Assembly (NCBI GenBank): GCA_035654795.1
Contig: DASRWC010000050.1
Span: forward strand, 1-50,635
DNA from: JAAYLC01 sp035654795
Lineage (GTDB): Bacteria > Bacteroidota > Bacteroidia > Flavobacteriales > Flavobacteriaceae
Length of the DNA: 50,635 nucleotides
Direction: 5' to 3'
This document shows, one piece after another, positions 23,420-31,149 of this stretch (the stretch's first letter is position 1; every line of letters begins with the position of its first letter). The notes below the pieces were generated by a model. It was not told where the DNA came from and made no database searches. It saw only the letters and a list, made by a program, of their open reading frames with translations. The position numbers were made by a program, and so were the translations under genes.

Positions 23420-25050
23420 AAAAAACAGTAAACATAAATCTTGGTGGTATCCTTTTTCATATGGACGAAGATGCCTATATCAAACTATCTGATTATCTAA
23501 CTGCCATCCGCCTCTCTCTGCAAAACACCGCAGGTCGTGAAGAAATTCTGAATGACATTGAAATACGGTTAGCGGAACTGTTCTCAGAAAAACTACCCTC
23601 TCCTCAGCACGTTGTGGGCTTAAAGGAAGTCAATGAAGCGATTCTTGTGATGGGACAGCCTGAAGATTATGCCGAAGGAGCTGATCCGGAAGGAGAAGCC
23701 AACGAAAGTTTCAACGAAAACACAGATTTCAGAAATTACCGGCGGCTGTATCGGGATGAAGATGATAAATGGATTGGAGGGGTTTCTTCAGGGATTGCCC
23801 ATTATTTCGGAATTGATCCGCTTTGGATTCGTTTCATTTGGGTCCTGCTCCTTATTGCCGGAGTAGGCTCTCCGATTTTGATCTACCTATTGCTTTGGGC
23901 ATTTGTGCCTGCGGCGGTGACTACAGCCGACAAATTGCGTATGCACGGGGAGCCGATCAACATATCCAATATTGAAAAGAAATTTAGAGAAGGATATGAA
24001 AATGTAGCCTCCAAAGTAAAAGGAGTTGATTATGACAAATATGGCAACAAAATTAAAACCGGAACTTCCCGATTTTTCGATACTCTTGGTGATATCATCG
24101 TTACCCTTCTTAAAGTAGTCGGAAAAATCCTTGGTGCTTTATTGATTCTGATTGGATTTTCGGTTATCGTCGGACTCATTTTCAGTCTCATAGGAATCAG
24201 TAGTTTCGGATATTTTAATGCCCCCGATTATTATGATTACTTCTCCTTTACCGATTCTATTCTTCCCTTATGGGCAATAGGGATTTTCGTTCTGTTTGCT
24301 GTAGGAATTCCTTTCTTCGCATTGTTCATTTTAGGATTAAAATTGATCGTTCCAAATCTGCGACCGGTTAACAAAGTTGTCTCCACCAGCTTGTGGCTGC
24401 TTTGGCTCTTGGCTATTATCGGGCTTATATATGTGGGAGTTCAACAATCTCAGATGCGTGCATATAATGGAAATGTGGTGGAAGAACGAGTTTTCACGAT
24501 ACCGACATCTGACACCTTATATATTACTATGAAAGGAAATTCGTACTACGGAATCGACCTTTCACAGAAATCCGGTCTTCAGTCAAGACTGGATGAACAC
24601 GACAAAGAGGTACTTTTTTCAACAGATATCAGATTACAAATACGACCGACAAACGATTCAGTAGGAAAGATTATTGTAGAAAAATCGGCACGAGGAAAAG
24701 ATTTCATTCTTGCCAAGAAACGCGCCAATGCTATAAATTATGACTTCGACATCAGCGGAAGAAATATCGAGTTGAATTCGTATTTCACAACTGATAAGAT
24801 GGAAAGCAACAAAGAACAACAGATTTCCGTTACCCTGTTTATTCCTGAGAACACCATTATTTTTCCACAGGAAAGCGTCAAAAGCTATTTACAAGCATCT
24901 GTGATTCGGAAGTCTGACGTGGCTCGGTTTCATTTACTAAAAAACAACACCTCCGAATGTTTGAATTGTCCAGCTGTTGACACTCTTGCGGCACCACAAC
25001 CATTTTCTTCCACAGAAAATTGGGAAGACGAAGTCTTGAAGCATTTCTAA
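23416..25050 (+). CDS. Large PspC-domain membrane protein
   Basis: This 544-residue protein begins with a cytoplasmic HAAS-like helical domain (about 1-90, with EDAYIKLSDYLTAIRLSL, AGREEILNDIEIRLAELF). A PspC domain follows (about 98-165, with GGVSSGIAHYFGIDPLWIRF and a membrane helix IWVLLLIAGVGSPILIYLLL). Three further membrane segments lie between about 225 and 345, and a C-terminal beta-rich extracytoplasmic region of about 180 residues closes it. This build is common for Bacteroidota PspC proteins controlled by PadR regulators. A role in sensing or buffering membrane stress is inferred. The DUF2807 gene starts 17 nt after the stop. Confidence 0.88.
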   Translation: MKKTVNINLGGILFHMDEDAYIKLSDYLTAIRLSLQNTAGREEILNDIEIRLAELFSEKLPSPQHVVGLKEVNEAILVMGQPEDYAEGADPEGEANESFNENTDFRNYRRLYRDEDDKWIGGVSSGIAHYFGIDPLWIRFIWVLLLIAGVGSPILIYLLLWAFVPAAVTTADKLRMHGEPINISNIEKKFREGYENVASKVKGVDYDKYGNKIKTGTSRFFDTLGDIIVTLLKVVGKILGALLILIGFSVIVGLIFSLIGISSFGYFNAPDYYDYFSFTDSILPLWAIGIFVLFAVGIPFFALFILGLKLIVPNLRPVNKVVSTSLWLLWLLAIIGLIYVGVQQSQMRAYNGNVVEERVFTIPTSDTLYITMKGNSYYGIDLSQKSGLQSRLDEHDKEVLFSTDIRLQIRPTNDSVGKIIVEKSARGKDFILAKKRANAINYDFDISGRNIELNSYFTTDKMESNKEQQISVTLFIPENTIIFPQESVKSYLQASVIRKSDVARFHLLKNNTSECLNCPAVDTLAAPQPFSSTENWEDEVLKHF

Positions 25051-25067
25051 CCTAAAACAATAATATC

Positions 25068-25781
25068 ATGAAGTTAAAAGTATTACTATTAATCCTAAGC
25101 ATCGGGCTGCTTTCGCAGTCATGTATCGTGAATCCGGGCGAAAAAGGAAACGGGAAAATAGTTACCCAAGATCGATCGGTTGAGCCTTTTAACGGCGTGG
25201 CTGCAACTGCCGGCATTTCAGTTATTCTCATTCCCGGAGATAAGACACAGGTTAAAGTTGAAGCTGATGAAAACCTTCAACATCTCATCCAAACCCATAC
25301 GGAGAATGGAGTTCTGAAGATTGGTGTTTCAAAGAATATTCGTTTTGCAAGAGCTAAGAAGGTTTATGTCACCTATGAGCAACTTGAAACTATTAGTGTA
25401 AGTAGTGGCTCTTCGATTACTTCCGATGATATTTTGAAAAGTCAAAAACTATCTCTAAAGGGAAGCAGTGGCGGCTCGGCTCGTCTGGAAATTTTGTCAG
25501 AAGATCTGACGGTTGTCACTTCAAGTGGTGCCGATATCAAACTTTCAGGAAAAGTAATTAATCTGGATGTCAAAGCATCTAGCGGAAGCGATGTCAATGC
25601 CAAGGAGCTTCAAACGGTGAATGGCGTGGCACAGGCGAGCAGTGGCGGATCTGTAAAGGTGAATGTAAAAGACAGAATTTCAATGCGCGCCTCAAGCGGT
25701 GGTGATGTTACATATTACGGAAATCCTCAATTTGTGGAAAGTTCTGAAAGCAGGTCCGGAAATATTCGGAAAAAACAATAA
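25068..25781 (+). CDS. Head-GIN/DUF2807 lipoprotein
   Basis: This 237-residue lipoprotein has a signal with lipobox SQSC (Cys19). The mature part is a DUF2807 beta-solenoid: RSVEPFNGVAATAGISVILI and KVEADENLQHLIQTH open it. Serine/glycine-rich rungs such as VSSGSSITSDDIL, LKGSSGGSARLEI, TSSGADIKLSGKV and RASSGGDVTYYG then repeat with a period of about 20 residues. Family members sit on the cell surface or outer membrane, and their function is unknown. It is the last gene of the PadR/PspC operon; the next gene appears to have its own promoter. Confidence 0.85.
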   Translation: MKLKVLLLILSIGLLSQSCIVNPGEKGNGKIVTQDRSVEPFNGVAATAGISVILIPGDKTQVKVEADENLQHLIQTHTENGVLKIGVSKNIRFARAKKVYVTYEQLETISVSSGSSITSDDILKSQKLSLKGSSGGSARLEILSEDLTVVTSSGADIKLSGKVINLDVKASSGSDVNAKELQTVNGVAQASSGGSVKVNVKDRISMRASSGGDVTYYGNPQFVESSESRSGNIRKKQ

Positions 25782-25798
25782 CTTCAGAATGAAGCATG

Positions 25799-25806
25799 TA
25801 TTTTTG
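25799..25806 (+). promoter_or_regulatory. -7 element before small lipoprotein gene
   Basis: TATTTTTG lies between the DUF2807 stop and the ATG at 25821, 14 nt upstream. It matches TAnnTTTG and suggests separate transcription of that gene. Confidence 0.5.
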
Positions 25807-25820
25807 TGATTTCGTTGACT

Positions 25821-26240
25821 ATGAAAAAGTTATTCTTACTTCTTTGTGTGATTTCTTTAACAGCCTGCGACACTTCCGATATTCCCGGAGATGTTATAAC
25901 TCAAGAATTTGAGCGTATAAGATTTGTGATGCCAAGGGCTTCATGGCAAATTGACAAATTTGTTACTGAAAACGGGAATCAGACGGCGGATTTTGACAGT
26001 ATTGTCTTCAAATTTAAAGAACCCGATAGTCTTGTAGTAGAATTTCAAGAATTGACAGCCAATGGAAAGTGGTATTATCAGAGCTTTCCGGGAGAGTCAG
26101 AAAAGTTGGTACTCGAAGCTCCGGAAAATGTTGCCGAGCTCACCGATGCTTGGAAAATTCTGTCTCTTGTCAATGCAGAGGTTCATCTTTCACGAAAAGG
26201 AACTGACACTTTAATCTTCAAAAGAAGAGATTCTATCTGA
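25821..26240 (+). CDS. Hypothetical lipoprotein
   Basis: This 139-residue lipoprotein starts at the ATG at 25821; an upstream ATG at 25806 overlaps the -7 element and adds five residues. The signal MKKLFLLLCVISLTAC ends in a good lipobox. The mature domain has no family I recognise. It looks like a small beta-sandwich with alternating strands (IRFVMPRASWQIDKFV, SIVFKFKEPDSLVVEFQEL, EVHLSRKGTDTLIFKRR), reminiscent of the lipocalin-like periplasmic proteins of Bacteroidota. A strong terminator follows. Confidence 0.6.
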   Translation: MKKLFLLLCVISLTACDTSDIPGDVITQEFERIRFVMPRASWQIDKFVTENGNQTADFDSIVFKFKEPDSLVVEFQELTANGKWYYQSFPGESEKLVLEAPENVAELTDAWKILSLVNAEVHLSRKGTDTLIFKRRDSI

Positions 26241-26263
26241 ACTATTATAAATTGTTTAAGCCC

Positions 26264-26291
26264 AAAAAAGCCGGAAAATTCCGGCTTTTTT
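26264..26291 (+). terminator. Terminator after small lipoprotein
   Basis: A perfect 13-bp stem, AAAAAAGCCGGAA (26264-26276) with TTCCGGCTTTTTT (26279-26291), has an AA loop. The poly-A and poly-T ends make it functional in both directions, so it may also serve trxB. Confidence 0.92.
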
Positions 26292-26328
26292 ATTACAGAA
26301 GAAGCTTTGAAAAAATTAAAGTCATTCT

Positions 26329-26370
26329 TCTATATTCTATACTCTATACTCTATACTCAATATTCTCAAC
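26329..26370. repeat. Heptanucleotide tandem repeat TCTATAC
   Basis: Six consecutive 7-nt units occur: TCTATAT, three perfect TCTATAC (26336-26356), TCAATAT and TCTCAAC. They end 2 nt beyond the trxB stop codon. This is a short heptad repeat in the trxB 3' untranslated region. Confidence 0.85.
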
Positions 26371-26372
26371 TC

Positions 26373-27344
26373 TTACTCCACTTCCAATTCGGTCTCAGTT
26401 TCAATACTCACCAAATATTTTTCGGCATCCAAAGCGGCCATACACCCTGTTCCTGCCGCTGTTACAGCCTGGCGATAAACATTATCCTGAACGTCGCCAC
26501 TGGCAAAAACTCCGGGTTTATTGGTATGGGTAGTTTTCCCTTTGGTGATGATATATCCGGTTTCATCCATATCTAATTGACCTTTAAAAACATCGGTATT
26601 TGGAGTATGTCCGATAGCAATGAAAAGTCCGGTAATCGGAATCTCATGTTTTTCACCGGTTTGATTATTTACGATTCGTAAGCCTTCAACCACCTGATCA
26701 CCCAAAACTTCATCCACTTCGGAATTGTACAAAACTTCGATATTTTTTGTCTTGTTTACCCGATGTTGCATCGCTTTTGATGCACGCATATAATCTTTGC
26801 GAACCAACATGGTCACTTTCGAACAAATATTGGCCAAATAAGTTGCTTCTTCCGCGGCAGTATCTCCTGCTCCAACAATAGCCACTTCCTGATTTCTATA
26901 GAAAAATCCGTCACACACCGCACAAGCCGAAACCCCTCCGCCGCGAAGTCTTTGTTCAGACGGGAGTCCGAGGTATTTTGCACTTGCTCCGGTAGCGATA
27001 ATTACGGTTTCCGCTTCCAATTTGGTGGCATTATCTACCACAATTTTGTGAATTCCGCCTACTTCATCAGAAAAATCGACCTCAGTGACCATCCCAATAC
27101 GCACCTGTGTTCCAAAACGTTCGGCTTGTTTCTGAAGATCGGCCATCATTGCAGGTCCGTCAACACCATCGGGATATCCTGGGAAGTTATCCACTTCCGT
27201 AGTAGTAGTCAATTGTCCGCCGGGCTCCATTCCGGTATATAAAACAGGTTTTAAATCGGCACGGGCAGCATAAATTGCAGCAGTATATCCCGCGGGTCCC
27301 GATCCGATTATCAAACATTTAATTCGCTCTATTGTCTCTGCCAT
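26373..27344 (-). CDS. trxB: Thioredoxin-disulfide reductase
   Basis: This is a 323-residue FAD/NADPH enzyme that reduces thioredoxin. It shows the FAD motif IGSGPAG (13-19), GGQLTTTTEVDNFPG (42-56), the redox-active CAVCDG (Cys141, Cys144), the NADPH motif VGAGDTAAEEATYL, and the C-terminal FAD segment GVFASGDVQD. Length and motif order are typical of low-molecular-weight TrxB, with a short acidic tail (ETETELEVE). It is monocistronic and divergent from the ABC-F gene. Its stop lies beside a heptad repeat. Confidence 0.96.
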   Translation of the reverse strand: MAETIERIKCLIIGSGPAGYTAAIYAARADLKPVLYTGMEPGGQLTTTTEVDNFPGYPDGVDGPAMMADLQKQAERFGTQVRIGMVTEVDFSDEVGGIHKIVVDNATKLEAETVIIATGASAKYLGLPSEQRLRGGGVSACAVCDGFFYRNQEVAIVGAGDTAAEEATYLANICSKVTMLVRKDYMRASKAMQHRVNKTKNIEVLYNSEVDEVLGDQVVEGLRIVNNQTGEKHEIPITGLFIAIGHTPNTDVFKGQLDMDETGYIITKGKTTHTNKPGVFASGDVQDNVYRQAVTAAGTGCMAALDAEKYLVSIETETELEVE

Positions 27345-27468
27345 CTTTATTTTAACTTTTAACAGCCGTAAAAATACTAACTTTTATAGGAATGAACTTC
27401 GCTAACCAATGGAGATTTCCTATTTCTTAATCAAATCCTTCTATACCAATCGCGGTGAGGAAATTGAC

Positions 27469-27476
27469 TATTTTTG
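27469..27476 (+). promoter_or_regulatory. -7 element deciding ABC-F start
   Basis: TATTTTTG matches TAnnTTTG and overlaps the first possible TTG start. Transcription would begin near 27483, so the GTG at 27492 must be the true start. Confidence 0.55.
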
Positions 27477-27491
27477 CAAAAACTTTTTACT

Positions 27492-29357
27492 GTGAACTAC
27501 CTTTCGGTTGAAAATATTTCCAAATCCTACGGGATGCGGGTGCTTTTTAAAAACATTTCTTTCGGAATAAATGAAGGACAAAAAATCGGATTTGTTGCGA
27601 AAAACGGTACGGGAAAAACTTCGTTACTAAACATTCTGGCCGGAAAAGACACACCGGATTCCGGCCTTGTCACTTACCGAAAAGATCTGAAAGTAGCTTT
27701 TCTTTCACAGGAACCCGATTTGAATCCGAATCTGACTATAGAAGAAACGATATTTTCGTCAGATCTTCCGATTCTGAAAATTATTGAGCGCTACGAAAAA
27801 TCCATTCAAAATCCGGATGATGTAGATGAAATGCAGAAAGCCATTGATGCCATGGATGCCAATCATGCGTGGGATTTTGAAACGAAATACAAACAAATTC
27901 TTTCAAAACTCAAATTGGATGATCTTTCCGTAAAAGTTTCAAAGCTCAGTGGCGGACAGAAAAAAAGACTCGCTTTGGCAAGTGCATTGTTGACGAATCC
28001 GAATTTGCTAATTATGGACGAGCCTACTAACCATTTGGATTTGGAAATGATTGAATGGTTGGAAAATCTCTTTGCAAAAGAAAATTACACCTTATTTATG
28101 GTCACTCACGACCGTTATTTTCTTGAACGCGTTTGCAACGAAATTGTAGAATTGGATGAAGGTGAACTCTATGCCTACAAAGGAAATTACAGCTATTACC
28201 TTGAAAAAAGAGATGCGCGAATAGAAAATGAAGCGTCAGAAACTTCAAAAGCAAAACAGCTTTTTAAACAGGAACTCGAATGGATGCGCCGCCAACCAAA
28301 AGCGCGAACTACAAAAAGTAAAAGCCGAATTGACGACTTTTTTGAAATTAAAGAACGGGCGGGAAAACGAAGAAATGACCATCAGGTTCAGTTAGAAATC
28401 AATATGGAGCGTCTCGGAACCAAAATTGTAGAATTCCACAACGTTTCGAAATCTTACGGCGATAAAAAGCTGCTTGACAAATTCAATTACAACTTTAAAC
28501 CCGGAGAACGAATCGGGATTATTGGAAAAAACGGAACCGGAAAATCTACTTTTTTAAACATTCTTACCGGCACTCTCCCTCCCGATTCGGGGAAAGTAAT
28601 TGTTGGCGACACGGTGAAATTCGGATATTATACGCAGAGCGGCATTCAAATTAAAGAAGGACAAAAGGTAATCGATGTCATCCGCGAATTTGGGGATTAT
28701 ATACCTCTTAAGAAAGGCCGCCAAATCTCCGCAAGTCAGCTTTTGGAGCGTTTCCTTTTTGACAGAAAAAAGCAGTATGACTATGTCGAAAAATTAAGTG
28801 GTGGAGAACGAAAAAGACTTTATCTCTGTACGGTTCTGATTCAAAATCCGAATTTCCTGATTCTCGACGAACCCACAAACGATCTGGATGTGGTAACGCT
28901 GAATGTACTTGAAAACTTCCTCCTCGATTTCCCCGGAAATCTACTTGTGGTCTCTCACGACCGCTATTTTATGGACAAAATTGTCGATCATCTTTTTGTT
29001 TTTCAAGGAAATGCCGAAGTACAAGATTTCCCCGGGAATTATTCCGATTATCGGGTTTATGAAGACAGTCAGCCGACAGAAACAAAATCAGACGAAATTT
29101 CCAAAGCGAAAGTTGATTGGTTGGAAGAAAAACCCAAAGCAAAACTCAGTTATAACGAGCAGAAAGAATTCCGAAATCTGGAAAGGGAAATTCATAAACT
29201 GGAACAGGAACGGGATACTTTACAAAACAAATTCGCCACAGAAAACTGGGACGGCGCTGAAATTGACAAGCAGTCAATCAAGCTAAAGGAACTCATAGAC
29301 ACAATCGACGAAAAAACCGAGCGATGGTTTGAACTGTCTGCAAAATTGGAAGAATAA
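27492..29357 (+). CDS. ABC-F family ATPase (Uup-like)
   Basis: A GTG start at 27492 gives 621 residues beginning MNYLSVENISKSYG. A TTG six codons upstream overlaps the promoter and is rejected. The protein has two full ABC domains: domain 1 has KNGTGKTS, LSGGQKKRLALA and LLIMDEPTNHLD; domain 2 has GKNGTGKSTFL, LSGGERKRLYLC and LILDEPTNDLD. The linker carries EWMRRQPKARTTKSKSRID. A charged C-terminal coiled coil (about 540-621, NEQKEFRNLEREIHKLEQER) is typical of Uup, which acts on ribosomes or on branched DNA. No membrane domain is present. The methyltransferase gene starts 3 nt after its stop. Confidence 0.92.
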   Translation: MNYLSVENISKSYGMRVLFKNISFGINEGQKIGFVAKNGTGKTSLLNILAGKDTPDSGLVTYRKDLKVAFLSQEPDLNPNLTIEETIFSSDLPILKIIERYEKSIQNPDDVDEMQKAIDAMDANHAWDFETKYKQILSKLKLDDLSVKVSKLSGGQKKRLALASALLTNPNLLIMDEPTNHLDLEMIEWLENLFAKENYTLFMVTHDRYFLERVCNEIVELDEGELYAYKGNYSYYLEKRDARIENEASETSKAKQLFKQELEWMRRQPKARTTKSKSRIDDFFEIKERAGKRRNDHQVQLEINMERLGTKIVEFHNVSKSYGDKKLLDKFNYNFKPGERIGIIGKNGTGKSTFLNILTGTLPPDSGKVIVGDTVKFGYYTQSGIQIKEGQKVIDVIREFGDYIPLKKGRQISASQLLERFLFDRKKQYDYVEKLSGGERKRLYLCTVLIQNPNFLILDEPTNDLDVVTLNVLENFLLDFPGNLLVVSHDRYFMDKIVDHLFVFQGNAEVQDFPGNYSDYRVYEDSQPTETKSDEISKAKVDWLEEKPKAKLSYNEQKEFRNLEREIHKLEQERDTLQNKFATENWDGAEIDKQSIKLKELIDTIDEKTERWFELSAKLEE

Positions 29358-29360
29358 CTC

Positions 29361-30140
29361 GTGTTGACTCATCAGATAATCAGTTATTTCCGATTTCTTT
29401 TCCGTTCCACCAATAAACACGGAATCCACTCCCCTTTTGTTTATTCGTTAACCACATTATGCTTTAACGACCGGAAAAAATATCCTGAATACGATTTATT
29501 TAAAGACTATCGCCACGCCTTGTTAATGGACGAAAATGAAATCGAGATTCTCGATTTCGGTGCCGGATCTCGAATTTTTAAAGGTTCTCATAGAAAAATA
29601 TCCCGGATAGCACGAGTGGCAGGATTAACAAGAAAAAGGCAGCGATTATTATTTCGTCTTTCACGATATTTAAAGATAGAACGAAGTTTAGAATTAGGAA
29701 CTTCCTTAGGGTTGGGAACCATAGCGATCGCTTCGGGCGTTCCTGTTTCGTCTGTTTCCACAATAGAAGGTTGTCCGGAAACTTTGAAAACAGCAAAACA
29801 TTATTTTGAAAAATTCAATTTCAAAAACATCCATCCGCTCAACGAGACATTTCAGGAGTTTTTTGCAAAAACAGATGCTTCAACAAAATTTGATCTCATT
29901 TATATTGACGGAGACCACAGCGGAAAAAGCACGGTACAGTATTTTGAAAACCTTTTGAAATTCACCCACAATGACACCGTCATCATCTTTGACGATATTT
30001 ATTGGAGTCGGGGTATGACTGACGCCTGGCACGAAATCATCAGCCGCCCGGAAGTCACTGTTTCCATTGACACCTTTCAATGGGGAATGGTATTTTTCAG
30101 AAAAGAACAACGAAAACAGCATTTTATAATCCGGGTTTAG
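29361..30140 (+). CDS. Class I SAM-dependent methyltransferase (O-methyltransferase-like)
   Basis: This 259-residue protein starts at GTG 29361; a TTG follows immediately and no ATG is available nearby. The Rossmann core begins at about 110 with IERSLELGTSLGLGTIAIA (SAM-binding glycine motif), followed by VSTIEGCPETLKTA (acidic ribose contact) and the strand FDLIYIDGDHSGKSTVQYF. FDDIYWSRGMTDAWHEI comes last, a pattern typical of O-methyltransferase-like enzymes. The substrate is unknown. It is coupled to the Uup-like gene. Confidence 0.78.
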   Translation: MLTHQIISYFRFLFRSTNKHGIHSPFVYSLTTLCFNDRKKYPEYDLFKDYRHALLMDENEIEILDFGAGSRIFKGSHRKISRIARVAGLTRKRQRLLFRLSRYLKIERSLELGTSLGLGTIAIASGVPVSSVSTIEGCPETLKTAKHYFEKFNFKNIHPLNETFQEFFAKTDASTKFDLIYIDGDHSGKSTVQYFENLLKFTHNDTVIIFDDIYWSRGMTDAWHEIISRPEVTVSIDTFQWGMVFFRKEQRKQHFIIRV

Positions 30141-30195
30141 CCTTAAAAATTTTAAAAGCAAGGGATCCTATTCGATAAAAATGTAACAGCTCGCT

Positions 30196-30203
30196 TATAT
30201 TTG
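30196..30203 (+). promoter_or_regulatory. -7 element of ABC transporter ATPase gene
   Basis: TATATTTG, 23 nt before the ATG at 30227; no good TTG partner was seen. Confidence 0.5.
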
Positions 30204-30226
30204 CGTCTATAGAGAAAACACCACGT

Positions 30227-30931
30227 ATGAATTCAGTTATCAAGCTCAGAAATATCACCCGGAATTTTCCTCTCGGAAATGAAGTTGTAAAAGTTTTAAA
30301 AGGAATTGATCTTGATATAAACCGCGGCGAATATGTAGCATTGATGGGACCTTCAGGTTCAGGAAAATCAACATTGATGAACCTTCTTGGATGTTTAGAC
30401 ACGCCTACTTCAGGAACTTATGAATTGAACGGAAAAAACGTGAGCAATATGACTGATGATGAGCTTGCAGAAATCCGAAATAAAGAAATCGGATTTGTTT
30501 TTCAGACGTTTAATTTACTTCCGCGAACTACAGCCTTAGAAAATGTTGCTTTGCCGATGATTTATGCCGGAGCTTCAAAAAAAGACCGTTTGGCGCGCGC
30601 TGAAGAAGTGTTGAAAAGTGTGGGACTCGGTGACCGGATGGATCATAAACCCAATCAACTTTCAGGAGGACAGCGACAGCGCGTGGCGGTGGGCCGAGCA
30701 TTAGTGAACAATCCTTCCATCATTCTTGCCGATGAGCCTACAGGGAATTTAGATTCCAAAACCTCTGTCGAAATCATGAATCTGTTCAATAAAATTCACG
30801 CTGCGGGAAACACGGTTATTCTGGTTACGCACGAAGAAGACATTGCCGCAAATGCACACCGAATCATCCGTTTGCGAGATGGCATTATAGAAAGTGACGA
30901 AGCGAACCTTCCGGTACAGAAAGTAATTTGA
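30227..30931 (+). CDS. ABC transporter ATP-binding protein (MacB/LolD type)
   Basis: This 234-residue ATPase has Walker A GPSGSGKST (41-49), Q-loop FVFQTFNLLPRTTALENV, signature LSGGQRQRVAVGRAL, Walker B ILADEPTGNLD, and the switch histidine in VILVTHEED. The pattern matches MacB/LolD/FtsE-like ATPases that power mechanotransmission permeases for lipoproteins, peptides or macrolides. No FtsX/MacB-type permease gene is next to it; only a 58-residue one-helix protein follows. The permease partner must be elsewhere. Confidence 0.92.
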   Translation: MNSVIKLRNITRNFPLGNEVVKVLKGIDLDINRGEYVALMGPSGSGKSTLMNLLGCLDTPTSGTYELNGKNVSNMTDDELAEIRNKEIGFVFQTFNLLPRTTALENVALPMIYAGASKKDRLARAEEVLKSVGLGDRMDHKPNQLSGGQRQRVAVGRALVNNPSIILADEPTGNLDSKTSVEIMNLFNKIHAAGNTVILVTHEEDIAANAHRIIRLRDGIIESDEANLPVQKVI

Positions 30932-30933
30932 TT

Positions 30934-31110
30934 ATGAATATCGATTTATCCAATCCCATAGTTCTGATAATTGGTGGAATTTTACTTCTGGCTTTAATTC
31001 TTTTTTGGAATAGACATAATAACAGACAATTAAGAAACAGAAGACATCGTAGTTTCAGACAAAATTATTACGAACGAAAAAAAGAACGTAACGAAGAAGA
31101 ACAGCAATAA
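30934..31110 (+). CDS. Small single-helix membrane protein
   Basis: This 58-residue protein starts at the ATG at 30934, 3 nt after the ABC ATPase stop. It has one membrane helix (about 8-25, PIVLIIGGILLLALILFW), then an extremely charged cytoplasmic tail (NRRHRSFRQNYYERKKER) ending EEEQQ. No family is recognised. Tight coupling to the ATPase suggests it might modulate that protein, but the tail composition is also typical of generic small membrane proteins. Confidence 0.6.
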   Translation: MNIDLSNPIVLIIGGILLLALILFWNRHNNRQLRNRRHRSFRQNYYERKKERNEEEQQ

Positions 31111-31149
31111 ACCGTTTATCGAAATCTAACCCATTTAATATCTTAAGGA

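Noticed and set aside
26329..26370. CRISPR array
   Set aside because: The units are only 7 nt and have no spacers; no cas genes are in the window.
27474..27491. TTG start for the Uup-like gene
   Set aside because: It overlaps the -7 promoter element; GTG 27492 matches the usual N terminus.
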